Shown: one piece after another, positions 25,174-33,689 of the stretch
Layout: every line of letters begins with the position of its first letter
Numbering within the stretch: the stretch's first letter is position 1
Assembly: GCF_001748245.1 (NCBI RefSeq)
Contig: NZ_BDFO01000001.1
Location: forward strand, 2,217,345 to 2,281,344
Reading direction: 5' to 3'
Origin: Oligoflexus tunisiensis
GTDB lineage: Bacteria > Bdellovibrionota_B > Oligoflexia > Oligoflexales > Oligoflexaceae
Length of the DNA stretch: 64,000 bases
Notes under the pieces: model-generated
The model's input: only the letters and a program-made list of their open reading frames with translations
What the model was told of the DNA's origin: nothing
The model's database searches: none
Position numbers and translations under genes: made by a program

Positions 25174-26675
25174 GGCCGGGCGATCACCTTGAATTCCACC
25201 GCAATCGGTGTGGGGAGGGCCCCGACTTCGACCGTGGTGCGGGTCGGCCGGATGTTTTTGAAAGCCGCATTATACACTTCGTTGTATCCGGTAAAATCCT
25301 GGGCCATGTTGGTGAGAAAGACCTGCACATCGATCACCTTGTCCAGGGATGAGCCGGCTTCCTCCAGGATTTTTTTGATGTTGTCGATCACCGACTGCGT
25401 TTGCACGCGGATGTCGTAACTCACCACCTTGCGCTGGGCATCGAAGACGATCCCGGGAATGTCCTTCGTTCCATGCTTGCGGGGCCCGATGCCCGAGAGG
25501 AACAGCAGATCCCCATAACGCCGCGCGTGTGGATAGGTTCCCACCGGTTCCGCGCTGGTTTTGCTGACGATTTCATAATCGGGGAAAGATGCCAGGATGG
25601 TCGAACCGGGAGATGGCGGGAAGTCACGCGCCGGGACGGTCGAACCGGGAGTTGGCGCAAAGTCACGTGCCGGGATGGTTGATCCGGGAGTTGGCGTGGG
25701 AGCAGGGGCCGGCGCAGGATGATGCGGCTTCGCACGCGTCACCGGCATGGTGAGCCGTTCAAAATCCGTCAGCTCCTCCACGAGTTCCGCCTGGCTGCCC
25801 TCCTCGGAGCCGAGTGTGCTTTCGAAAGGTTTCGCCTGCACGGGCTCGGTCGGTTTCAAACCGACCAGCGCGGCGCCAGTGCCCCAGACCGGTTCATAAC
25901 CGTAGATGCAGCCTTCGAAATGATTGGTCTGACCGAGCAGGCCGTTGAGCCACCACATCCCTTTGAAATGCTGATCGCCATTGGCCTGCCGGGCGAACTC
26001 CCGCACCGTTTGCGCCACATCCTCGACGTCACCCGCGGCCAGCATATCGAGGATCTTGCGGTTCCACTCATCATCCTTGCGGGATGAGACGCGGTCCTCC
26101 TGGGGATTGATCTTTTCGATGTGAAAGCGATTCGACAGATTCGAAACCAGAACCGCGACCGCCTTTTTCCCCGATTTTTGCAGAGCCCGCGCCGCCGCCT
26201 GACCCACGTGCGTGGTTTCCTCCTTCTCGCTGTACATATTGCAGGAAACAATGGCCGCTGGCAGACGATTGTCAGAATTCAGAAGTTTCTGCGCGACGAT
26301 GGTGCCCGTGTCGATGGGAAAGCCGCGGTAGTTGATCAGGCGCGTCTTGTAACCGAGCTGATCGACTTCGGCGGCATAGGCGCTGGCGAAGTCGGTGTCG
26401 ATCTGAAACTGATAAGGAATCGAACCCAGTTCATGCCAGTTCTGATCCACATGCACCCATTCGGGACGCGGATCCGCCTGAAACATATAACCCAGAATGG
26501 AGAGCCACTGGGTCGAATAGTAAAGAATGAGATCAGCCTCTTCCTGCTGAATATCCTCCGCCAGGGCTTGCCAGGCCTGACGCAAACGGCTCCAGGCCGG
26601 GGACTTGTCCGGAGCGAGCAGAACATGAGGCATGCCGGATACAATGTAGGCCTTGTTGATCAAAGAACCTTCCAC
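25170..26675 (-). CDS. amnA: 2-aminophenol 1,6-dioxygenase alpha subunit fused to 2-aminomuconate deaminase (RidA type)
   Basis: I start at the GTG at 26675: AAGGAG is 7 bases upstream and it sits just after the beta-subunit stop. About 501 residues in three parts. Residues 1-~280 resemble the LigB-like, non-catalytic alpha subunit of aminophenol dioxygenases (Y-Y-S-T-Q-W, H-V-D-Q-N-W-H-E-L, G-F-P-I-D-T-G). Residues ~290-365 are a Pro/Ala/Ser linker with a 13-residue repeat. Residues ~370-501 are a RidA/YjgF domain (L-F-L-S-G-I-G, conserved Arg in R-P-T-R-T-T-V-E-V), the family of 2-aminomuconate deaminase. The fusion would physically join the first and third steps of the pathway. Confidence 0.82.
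   Translation of the reverse strand: MEGSLINKAYIVSGMPHVLLAPDKSPAWSRLRQAWQALAEDIQQEEADLILYYSTQWLSILGYMFQADPRPEWVHVDQNWHELGSIPYQFQIDTDFASAYAAEVDQLGYKTRLINYRGFPIDTGTIVAQKLLNSDNRLPAAIVSCNMYSEKEETTHVGQAAARALQKSGKKAVAVLVSNLSNRFHIEKINPQEDRVSSRKDDEWNRKILDMLAAGDVEDVAQTVREFARQANGDQHFKGMWWLNGLLGQTNHFEGCIYGYEPVWGTGAALVGLKPTEPVQAKPFESTLGSEEGSQAELVEELTDFERLTMPVTRAKPHHPAPAPAPTPTPGSTIPARDFAPTPGSTVPARDFPPSPGSTILASFPDYEIVSKTSAEPVGTYPHARRYGDLLFLSGIGPRKHGTKDIPGIVFDAQRKVVSYDIRVQTQSVIDNIKKILEEAGSSLDKVIDVQVFLTNMAQDFTGYNEVYNAAFKNIRPTRTTVEVGALPTPIAVEFKVIARP
25596..25700 (-). repeat. 39-bp tandem repeats encoding the fusion linker
   Basis: Two full 39-bp units (25596-25634, 25635-25673) and a third partial unit (25674-25700) differ at few positions. 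Each encodes 13 residues of the type T-P-G-S-T-I-P-A-R-D-F-A-P, so copy number changes would lengthen the linker without breaking the frame. Confidence 0.8.
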
Positions 26676-26677
26676 GA

Positions 26678-27571
26678 TTATGCTCCTTGGGACAAACTGG
26701 GATTCCATTCCACAACAGCATTGCCGGTGCCGATCACGGTTCCATAGCCGTGAACGATGGCCGGATAGGTCGGCACCTGAAGGGCCTCCAGCATCCAGGT
26801 CAAGGCCCCGGCCTTGGTTTCCGCCGTGGCCATCTCATTGAATTCGGGCATGATGTCGAGCAGCTCACGACATTGACCGCGCCGCATCATTTCCAGGATC
26901 TTCATATCCCACAGATACTGTCCATGATGGTGGATGCGTTCAAAGCTCATGTCCTCGGGAATATCGGGCTCATGCACAAAGTGCCGATGGGAAAGGGAGT
27001 TGGAGGCGAGCAGCACGCAGCGTTTGCCGGAAGCCTCCACCGCGCGCCGCGTGGCATGACCGACGTCAGCGGCCACCTGGTTGCCGATTTCATTGGAGAA
27101 ATAAAAGGCCGCCTGGTTCGAGGAAATAAAGACCACCGGAATGTCCCAGTCGGGATTGATAAGGTGCAGACTGATGATGCTGCCATAGTCCAGGCGGAAG
27201 TCAGGGTTGGTCACGAGCGTGGTGCTCATGCCGGCCTGTTCGCACTGACCTTTGATCGCCAGGGACAAATCCACATCCACATTCACATCATAGTGATAAC
27301 GGAAGAGATGCGGAAAAATCGGATCGACCGACAGTCCTTTGAAATGCGGCAGTCCCAGAAAATGATGGCCCACCACGGTTGGCCAGTGCGGGGAATGCAC
27401 GATCAGGGCATCCGGTTTCAGCGCCTTGATATTGGCCCGGCAGCGTTCATAGGCCCAGCGCAGAACCTCCCAGCCGCATTCCGCGCGGGGTTCGTTTTGC
27501 GGAGGATTTTCAGCATAAACAAGATGCGGAGGATGGGGGGCCAGCACTCCGGCCACGACCTTTCCTTTCAT
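26678..27571 (-). CDS. amnB: 2-aminophenol 1,6-dioxygenase catalytic (beta) subunit
   Basis: 297 residues, class III (LigB) extradiol dioxygenase. All three Fe(II) ligands described for aminophenol dioxygenases are at the expected numbers: His13 (L-A-P-H-P-P-H), His62 (H-S-P-H-W) and Glu251 (A-T-A-E-T-K). The N-terminal H-L-V-Y-A-E-N-P-P-Q-N-E-P is typical of AmnB. It cleaves the ring of 2-aminophenol, or a substituted relative, next to the amino group, giving 2-aminomuconate semialdehyde. It shares an ATGA overlap with the dehydrogenase gene and is followed at once by its alpha-subunit fusion partner. Confidence 0.9.
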   Translation of the reverse strand: MKGKVVAGVLAPHPPHLVYAENPPQNEPRAECGWEVLRWAYERCRANIKALKPDALIVHSPHWPTVVGHHFLGLPHFKGLSVDPIFPHLFRYHYDVNVDVDLSLAIKGQCEQAGMSTTLVTNPDFRLDYGSIISLHLINPDWDIPVVFISSNQAAFYFSNEIGNQVAADVGHATRRAVEASGKRCVLLASNSLSHRHFVHEPDIPEDMSFERIHHHGQYLWDMKILEMMRRGQCRELLDIMPEFNEMATAETKAGALTWMLEALQVPTYPAIVHGYGTVIGTGNAVVEWNPSLSQGA

Positions 27572-29025
27572 AGGCGATTCCTTCCCAGCTGCAGACAGAC
27601 ATTTTTTTCTTCCGTATAAAATTCCAGGCTGTAGTCCCCGCCTTCGCGGCCCACGCCGGAATCTTTCATGCCTCCGAAAGGCACGCGCAGATCGCGCAGC
27701 ATCCAGGTGTTGACCCAGATCTGACCGGCTTTGATATCGGCGGCGGCATGGTGCGCGGTATCCAGATTTTGCGTCCAGATGGTGGCAGCCAGCCCATAGC
27801 GGGTGGCATTGGCCTTGGCCACGGCATCCGCATAATCCTTGAAAGGCGTGAGGGTGACCACCGGACCGAAGACTTCCTGCTGCATGATTTCAGCGTTCGC
27901 ATCCGTCGTGCTGATCACGGTGGGTGCAAAATAATAGCCTTTCAGAAGACTCGCCTGGGGCGCCACGCGTTCCCCGCCACAGAGAACCTTGTGGCCCTGA
28001 GCCCGCGAGCGCTCCACGAAACCCTGGACCTTGTCCAGGTGTTCCGCACTGACCAAAGGCCCCATAAAGCTGTCCGGCGATTCCGGGTCGCCGACCTTGA
28101 GCTGCCGCACGCGCTCGACGAAGAGTTCGGTGAATTTGGGCAAAAGGCTTTCCTGCACAAAGAGCCGTGACGTGCAGAGACAGATTTCACCCTGATTCAA
28201 AAATGACGAACGCACGGTGGTATTCAATGTGCTTTCGAGATCACAATCCGCAAAGATTAGCGCCGGATTTTTACCGCCGAGTTCGAAGCTGGTTTTCTTG
28301 TACAGAGGCGCCGCCCGTTGGCCGATGATGGCCGCGGTTTCCGTGCCCCCTGTAAAGGAAATCAAAGGCACATCGGGATGAGCCACCAGCGCATCACCGG
28401 CCTTTTCTCCCAGACCGAAAACGAGATTGCACACCCCCTTGGGCAGACCCACTTCATCCAGGACCTGGGCCAGGAGAAAGGCGGTCGCCGGCGTCAATTC
28501 CGAAGGCTTGGCGACAGCGGTATTGCCCGCGGCGAGGGCCGGCGCAATTTTCCAGGTCAAAAGATAGAGCGGCAGATTCCAGGGTGAAATCAATCCGGCC
28601 ACACCCATCGGCTCCCGCCGCGTGTAATTCAGGACCTCGGGACTGGTTTGAAAAGCCTTTTCCTGCTGATGCAAAATCGCACCGGCAAAGAAGCGAAAGT
28701 TTTCGATCGCCCGCGGAATATCCATGCTGCGGGCCAGGTGAACGGGTTTGCCCTGATCCCGACTTTCCGCGACGGCGAAAAGATCCAGTTTTTTTTCAAT
28801 CGCATCAGCGATGCGATAAAGATACTGCGCCCGCTCCGCTCTCTTGAGCTTCTGCCAGGCGGGAAAGGCCGCCTTCGCCGCGGCCACGGCGCGTTCGACA
28901 TCGGCAGCAGTGGAATCCGGCAGATGACCATAAACCGTTCCATCGCGCGGCTGATAGTTATCCAGATAGCCCCCGTCCACCGGCGCAACAAAAGCCCCAT
29001 CAACGTAATTGAGAATCCGATCCAT
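27568..29025 (-). CDS. amnC: 2-aminomuconate-6-semialdehyde dehydrogenase
   Basis: 485-residue NAD-dependent aldehyde dehydrogenase. Conserved: Asn150 in S-P-W-N-L-P, S-F-T-G-G-T-E-T (224-231), Glu248 in F-E-L-G-G-K-N, and catalytic Cys282 in N-Q-G-E-I-C-L-C, the form seen in aminomuconate and hydroxymuconate semialdehyde dehydrogenases. It would oxidise the ring-cleavage product to 2-aminomuconate before it cyclises to picolinate. It overlaps both neighbours (26 bases with the upstream asparaginase-like gene, ATGA with amnB). The substrate assignment comes from family plus operon. Confidence 0.88.
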   Translation of the reverse strand: MDRILNYVDGAFVAPVDGGYLDNYQPRDGTVYGHLPDSTAADVERAVAAAKAAFPAWQKLKRAERAQYLYRIADAIEKKLDLFAVAESRDQGKPVHLARSMDIPRAIENFRFFAGAILHQQEKAFQTSPEVLNYTRREPMGVAGLISPWNLPLYLLTWKIAPALAAGNTAVAKPSELTPATAFLLAQVLDEVGLPKGVCNLVFGLGEKAGDALVAHPDVPLISFTGGTETAAIIGQRAAPLYKKTSFELGGKNPALIFADCDLESTLNTTVRSSFLNQGEICLCTSRLFVQESLLPKFTELFVERVRQLKVGDPESPDSFMGPLVSAEHLDKVQGFVERSRAQGHKVLCGGERVAPQASLLKGYYFAPTVISTTDANAEIMQQEVFGPVVTLTPFKDYADAVAKANATRYGLAATIWTQNLDTAHHAAADIKAGQIWVNTWMLRDLRVPFGGMKDSGVGREGGDYSLEFYTEEKNVCLQLGRNRL

Positions 29026-30055
29026 CCTGCCAGCCTTTCACATAGGAATCCGGGTTGTAATACCAGCGATCCTGATCGGGATCCCAGTCATCCCAGGGTT
29101 TGACTTCGGACATGTTCCGGCGCAGATCGGGAGGAATGATATCCTCCACGATAAAGGCCTTTTGCCGCTCCAGAGGGTAGGGGTTGCGCAGTTCAAAACC
29201 CAGAACCCCAAGGACCCAGCGCGCCACATACCAGGTGGCCCGAGGATCCCAGCCGTGGGAAATCTTGATCACCACACCCAGGCCATCCGGATAGTCGGGA
29301 TGCAGAATGCTCAGCCCCAGAAGGCCATCGGCCCCTTCCTTGGCAATCACGCGGCCACCACAGGATTTCAGAATGGTGGAATCGAGTCGATTGAACCCAC
29401 CTATGTGATCCGGGTGCCGGATCATCGCTTCCCAGATCCAGTCCTCATCCTTGCGCACGGCCAGATCCGCGAAGAGCGCGGCGAGTTCATTGACGGTCAT
29501 CGCCAGCGTGGGCAGACCACAGCCGTCCTTGGCCAGGACCGAGGACTGCAGATCCGCACCCAAAATCTCGCGAACCTTGGCCACATAAACCTGATGAAAG
29601 GGATGTTGCGGCAGCGTGTAACCAATCCGCGCCCAGTGATTCAACGCGCAGGCGCGGAGGATGGCCGCATGTTTTCCCGAGCAGCTGTGATACCAGCGGC
29701 GTGGCCGTCGCAGCTGCTTGCCGAACTGCATGAGCGGCAGCGCATGCGGCGTTTGCAGAAGGCCATATTCGGAAGGCTTGAGAATATCCCGCACCGCTTC
29801 GATATGGATCGGTTCCGCGTTGTGCGAGGCGATTGAAACCGCCTTGGATTCCCAGCTCAGATGGGGATCCAGTTCCTTGGCTATCACCTTGATCTGGACC
29901 GGCTTCATCATCGAGCGGCCATAGCAGAGGACGTTGCCACCATAGGAATGATAGGGTTTCTTGCCTTTGAACCAGGCCACGGCTCCATGCACGGTGACCT
30001 CGGGCACACCATGGCGCCGATAGTCGACCAGGGGAACCCAGGTGTTGTCGATCAT
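29000..30055 (-). CDS. Asparaginase-II-like hydrolase
   Basis: About 351 residues if started at the ATG at 30055, which overlaps the flavoenzyme stop in an ATGA; an earlier in-frame ATG lacks support. Resembles the Asparaginase_II family (PF06089-type: P-V-Q-I-K near the start, A-S-H-N-A-E-P-I-H, H-S-C-S-G-K-H-A, K-D-G-C-G-L-P). It is unrelated to type I/II L-asparaginases of the T-G-G-T class. In this operon a role in removing an amide or glutamyl/aspartyl group from an aromatic amine is conceivable. That is inference. Confidence 0.82.
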   Translation of the reverse strand: MIDNTWVPLVDYRRHGVPEVTVHGAVAWFKGKKPYHSYGGNVLCYGRSMMKPVQIKVIAKELDPHLSWESKAVSIASHNAEPIHIEAVRDILKPSEYGLLQTPHALPLMQFGKQLRRPRRWYHSCSGKHAAILRACALNHWARIGYTLPQHPFHQVYVAKVREILGADLQSSVLAKDGCGLPTLAMTVNELAALFADLAVRKDEDWIWEAMIRHPDHIGGFNRLDSTILKSCGGRVIAKEGADGLLGLSILHPDYPDGLGVVIKISHGWDPRATWYVARWVLGVLGFELRNPYPLERQKAFIVEDIIPPDLRRNMSEVKPWDDWDPDQDRWYYNPDSYVKGWQDGSDSQLR

Positions 30056-31269
30056 TTTCCATCCTTCATCAGCAGCGGCCGGGTCTGATGCCAAAAGGCT
30101 TCCATGCTGGCCTTGATCGCCGCATTGTCGTGATTGTTAAAGTCGAACCAGAGCATCAGACGATCCTCGGGATGATACTTCGCCTGGAGCTGCGCGGCCA
30201 CATCCCGAGGATTGCCATAAACCGCATTTTCAACGGCCTCAGCCACCTTGCGCGGATCCAGCGTGCCTTCCATCGCCCGCCAGTAATTTTCCAGGGCATT
30301 CTGCGCGGCTTCACGTGCGCGGGTTCTTTGCTGCTCGGGCGTCAGGTGCGCGTCGCCGTTCAGGAAGATGAGCGAGGTGCGCGGCATATAGGATCTTCGC
30401 CAGGGTCCGCCGGCCGGATGATAATGCTGGGCCAGGCGCTGATGAGTGGCTTCGATGGTGGTGGTCGGGGTGATCGACAGATTGAAGACCCAGCTGGGGA
30501 AATAGCGATTGGCCAGAATCTGCACCTCGGGATCATGCGATCCGACCACCAGCTGCAGAAGATCCAGCGGAGCTTCGAAAGGAATCACACCGACCTTATC
30601 AAACTGCCAGAAGGGTGGGATGATCACACCCTCATCAGTGACCGGATAATTCACAAGCTTGAGCACGCCCTGATCCTTAAGGCTTTGGCGTGGCAGAATC
30701 TGGGGCGCCAGGTCCTCGCTGCTGAAGATCTCGTTTTTCAAACTGCGCAGAAAAATTTCCGTGGCCTGGTTGAAGATCAGGCCTTTGATCACGGACCAGC
30801 CGGCCTCCTCCAGCTCGTTGCGTGGCCTGATGCCATAGGGCTTGTTGGAAAAGGGGAAGCGGCCGGCGGCAAAACCCAAAAACAATTTGCGCTTTTCGTT
30901 GGGATCCAGCGTGTGCAGGGTGAAAAAGGTTTTCAGGGCTTCGGCATGAGCCAACGGTCCACCATTGCAGAGGATGTTGCGAATCGCGGAACCTATGTTG
31001 ATGCGCTGGGTCTGGCTGAAGGCCTTGTGCGCCAGCTGCAGAATATCGGTGTTGAGGCCGATTTCGCCTTTGAAATGCGGAATCACAGCATCCGCATTGC
31101 ATTTCTGAGTTTCGCAGGACAGATGCGTTTCCGCGACCCAGGCGGTTTCAAAACCCAGCTCATCCGCCAGCTTCAGCTGGTCAAAAAACTGCTGGAACAT
31201 GACCCTTTCGGTTGGCATATAGCCGTCGATTTCCGTCTGGCAGATGGAAAAAAAGATATCAAATTTCAT
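30052..31269 (-). CDS. Luciferase-like (LLM) flavin-dependent monooxygenase
   Basis: About 405 residues from the ATG at 31269 (AGGACAGG upstream). Class C flavoprotein TIM barrel: F-D-I-F-F-S start, E-L-G-F-E-T-A-W-V-A-E-T-H, I-G-S-A-I-R near residue 90, and F-A-A-G-R-F-P. Such enzymes use FMNH2 supplied by a separate reductase to hydroxylate or cleave small substrates. No reductase is encoded in the operon, though a nitroreductase lies 10 kb away. It probably oxidises the starting compound before ring cleavage, but the substrate is unknown. ATGA overlap with the next gene. Confidence 0.83.
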   Translation of the reverse strand: MKFDIFFSICQTEIDGYMPTERVMFQQFFDQLKLADELGFETAWVAETHLSCETQKCNADAVIPHFKGEIGLNTDILQLAHKAFSQTQRINIGSAIRNILCNGGPLAHAEALKTFFTLHTLDPNEKRKLFLGFAAGRFPFSNKPYGIRPRNELEEAGWSVIKGLIFNQATEIFLRSLKNEIFSSEDLAPQILPRQSLKDQGVLKLVNYPVTDEGVIIPPFWQFDKVGVIPFEAPLDLLQLVVGSHDPEVQILANRYFPSWVFNLSITPTTTIEATHQRLAQHYHPAGGPWRRSYMPRTSLIFLNGDAHLTPEQQRTRAREAAQNALENYWRAMEGTLDPRKVAEAVENAVYGNPRDVAAQLQAKYHPEDRLMLWFDFNNHDNAAIKASMEAFWHQTRPLLMKDGK

Positions 31270-31279
31270 GAGCAACCTG

Positions 31280-31320
31280 TCCTTCCTTCATAGGCAACCC
31301 TCCTTCCTTCATAGGCAACC
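31280..31320. repeat. 20-bp tandem duplication at the SDR-flavoenzyme junction
   Basis: The same 20 bases occur at 31280-31299 and 31301-31320. The second copy contains the SDR stop codon region; the first lies in the leader of the flavoenzyme gene. Read on the minus strand, each copy contains an ATG followed by AAGGAAGGA, so the duplication multiplies ribosome-binding-like sequences in front of the flavoenzyme start. Confidence 0.75.
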
Positions 31321-32073
31321 CGTCCTCCCGCCATCAACCGGCAGGTTGACGCCATTAATATAGGCGGCGTGCTGCGACGCAAGAAATGCACAGGCATAGG
31401 CGATTTCCTGGGCTTCGGCAAAGCGTCCGGCCGGAACATCCTTCAAAAACCCCTGCTCGACGTCTTCGCGGGTTTTCCCGGTTTTCTGCATGGTGTTCGT
31501 CAGAATCTGCTCCAGCCTTTGCGTGCGGGTGTAGCCGGGCAGAACGTTATTTACCGTGATGCCGTGCGGTCCCAGTTCGTTGGCCAGGGTCTTGGCCCAG
31601 CTGGCCACAGCCCCGCGCACGGTGTTGGAAACGCCGAGGCCGGGCAGCGGAATTTTCACGGACGTGGAAATGATATTGATGATGCGGCCGAACCTCTGCG
31701 CCTGCATGTGAGGCACGAAGGCCTGCACCAGCAGAAGATTCGCCAGGACATGCTGGCTGAAGGCCTGCTCCAGGGCGCTGGTTTCCGCCTGCAGAAGCGG
31801 GCCCGGACTGGGTCCGCCGCTATTGCAAACGAGGATATCGACGTCCGGACCTATTTGGGGAATGGCCGCTCGCACCTGATTCAAATCGCTTACGTCACAG
31901 ACGACAGGTCGATGGCCCTGACCCAGAGCCTCCAGGCTTTTCATGGAGGCTTCGAGGTTCGCCTCGCTGCGCGCCAGCACTGTGACCCGAGCGCCTGCGC
32001 GGGCGAGTTCGAGAGCGCAGGCCTGTCCAATTCCTTTGGAAGCTCCGCATACGAGTGCATGCTTCCCCGTCAT
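31309..32073 (-). CDS. Short-chain dehydrogenase/reductase (SDR) with altered catalytic residues
   Basis: About 254 residues from the ATG at 32073 (weak GGGA upstream; another ATG six codons earlier is possible). The cofactor loop C-G-A-S-K-G-I-G is intact. Where classical SDRs have Y-x-x-x-K this one reads S-N-T-V-R, so both the catalytic Tyr and Lys are replaced, as in one known divergent SDR subgroup. The C-terminal N-G-V-N-L-P-V-D-G-G is normal. First gene of the aminophenol operon. It binds NAD(P) presumably, but its reaction cannot be read from the sequence. Confidence 0.83.
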   Translation of the reverse strand: MTGKHALVCGASKGIGQACALELARAGARVTVLARSEANLEASMKSLEALGQGHRPVVCDVSDLNQVRAAIPQIGPDVDILVCNSGGPSPGPLLQAETSALEQAFSQHVLANLLLVQAFVPHMQAQRFGRIINIISTSVKIPLPGLGVSNTVRGAVASWAKTLANELGPHGITVNNVLPGYTRTQRLEQILTNTMQKTGKTREDVEQGFLKDVPAGRFAEAQEIAYACAFLASQHAAYINGVNLPVDGGRTGCL

Positions 32074-32208
32074 AGAATCCCGTGTAAACATAGTCAGCAA
32101 AGCCCCTGATGCCAGTGAATTTTGCCTCTCTTATACAGGCATGCCGGGGGACTTGCAACGCGGCACTCGGGTGGGATTCAGCGAACAGAACGGCCCAGGG
32201 CCGCCGGC

Positions 32209-32631
32209 TTAGATCGTCGCCGGGAGCCCAGGGGAACGGGTGAAACCGAGGTGCTTGAATCCGAAACGCAAAAGATCCGTGGTGGAAATGATGCCGATCG
32301 GGCGTCGTTTCGCATCGGTCACAGGCATGGCATGCACGTGATGATCGAGCATGACTTCCGTAATACGGGTGATGGGGTCCTCCGGACCGCAGGTGATGAC
32401 GTCACGCTGCATGATGCTGGCGATTCTCGGGAAGTCCCGATCGGAGTTGGAAACTTCCGCCCACGCACGCAGAACGTCACGATCCGAAACCATGCCACAG
32501 AGCTGCGAATCCACATTCACTACCACCAGCTGATGGATGTGATACTGCCGCAATTTACTAAAGGCCTGGTAGATATCATCAAATTCCATCACATCCACGA
32601 CATGCCGGGTCATGATATCTTCAGCTTTCAT
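32209..32631 (-). CDS. CBS-domain-pair protein
   Basis: 140 residues forming one Bateman module: CBS 1 about 7-62 (D-I-M-T-R-H-V-V to V-S-D-R-D-V-L-R-A) and CBS 2 about 75-125 (I-M-Q-R-D-V-I-T to I-I-S-T-T-D-L-L-R). It probably senses an adenine nucleotide. Strong GGAGGAGGAAGC ribosome site. No fused effector domain, so it must act on a partner; no obvious candidate is adjacent. Confidence 0.88.
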   Translation of the reverse strand: MKAEDIMTRHVVDVMEFDDIYQAFSKLRQYHIHQLVVVNVDSQLCGMVSDRDVLRAWAEVSNSDRDFPRIASIMQRDVITCGPEDPITRITEVMLDHHVHAMPVTDAKRRPIGIISTTDLLRFGFKHLGFTRSPGLPATI

Positions 32632-32800
32632 GCTTCCTCCTCCTCACTCCACGTCCTTGCTGAAAATGACTGATGCAAGAGAGGGGCCAGACTGAAGGAG
32701 CTTACGTGCAGAAAAAACATGCGGAAGGATCGCACCCGATGGTAGGAAAGCAGGAGCGAAAGCGACATAAGCGTGGGAAACAAAGCCGATCCAATGCAAG

Positions 32801-32827
32801 AACCAGGCTCGGGACCCGAGCCTGGTT
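32801..32827. terminator. Strong hairpin downstream of a secreted-protein gene
   Basis: AACCAGGCTCGGG and its exact reverse complement (32815-32827) are separated by one base, so a stem of about 11-12 pairs with a tight loop can form. It lies 26 bases past the stop of the minus-strand gene that ends at 32853. There is no clean U-tract, so it may be a weak terminator or an mRNA-stabilising hairpin. Confidence 0.5.
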
Positions 32828-32852
32828 GTGTGGACCACTGATTCATCTAAGT

Positions 32853-33425
32853 TTAGAGACCGTCCCGACCATTGGCGATCATTTCGCTCAAGGTTTGCAC
32901 CACCACCAGTGGGGCTCGGTCCGGTTGCTCGCGATCCACGATGCGAGCTTCGATTTCAATGTTCGCGAGTCTTGGGCCGTAGAGCATGTTCAACGGCGTT
33001 TCGATCTGAATTCTCTGACCAAAATCGAAGTCATTCGCATCGATCAGAGCGGCCTTGACGGCCGGGCCTTGGTTGGAAACTATCCTCCATTCCACCTGGA
33101 AGCGGCGGGGATCGAGTTTTTCCCCATCGAGAATAATTTGCAGACCGACTTCACTTTTCAGCCAGTTGGCTTGAATCTTCTGCTGCACCACCAATCCTGT
33201 TAAATAACCGCCGTTCACGGGTGTGGGCGGGGTTACCTGTTCATTATCCTGGAGCATCATTTCCAGGATATTAGGACCTCCCTGATCCAGGACTGATGCT
33301 GCACTTTCTTCAGAAAGGTCATCATCTCCATAGACCAATCCTTCACGAGCCAAAGCTTTTTCCTGAGCTGCGGAAAAGAGCAGGATGATTCCTGCCACAA
33401 TTTCTTTTTTTTGGTACTTTATCAT
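32853..33425 (-). CDS. Exported protein of unknown function
   Basis: About 190 residues from the ATG at 33425 (AAAGG upstream) with a Sec-type leader (I-V-A-G-I-I-L-L-F-S-A-A). The mature part starts acidic and disordered (D-D-D-L-S-E-E-S), then has a beta-rich domain of about 120 residues. No Cys, no catalytic motif and no family recognised. Followed by a hairpin and divergent from the LysM lipoprotein gene. Confidence 0.6.
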   Translation of the reverse strand: MIKYQKKEIVAGIILLFSAAQEKALAREGLVYGDDDLSEESAASVLDQGGPNILEMMLQDNEQVTPPTPVNGGYLTGLVVQQKIQANWLKSEVGLQIILDGEKLDPRRFQVEWRIVSNQGPAVKAALIDANDFDFGQRIQIETPLNMLYGPRLANIEIEARIVDREQPDRAPLVVVQTLSEMIANGRDGL

Positions 33426-33689
33426 GGGCCTTTCCTCCATCCCTACAGAAGTTATCGGTTGGCAACGTTGCCCTTCACTCCATTTGGGAATCGGGTAAAG
33501 ACTGCCAACACTTGTGTGAGCTGTGATTTATTTTCTGAAAATCACTGTTGCTCCGCGCCTGCATTTTCATACAGATAAGCCGAGGAAAATCTTTGCGAAA
33601 TAGGTCTGCCTCCTGCCCTTGCTGCTTTGTGACTTGCTGAAAAAGTTCACAATGCGTGCTAGAATGTAAGAAAATAGGGAGAAAAGAAC

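Noticed and set aside
29000..30055. Nitrogen-assimilation asparaginase unrelated to the aminophenol operon
   Set aside because: Four-base and 26-base overlaps with both neighbours show it is an integral part of the operon, so a role in the same pathway is more likely.
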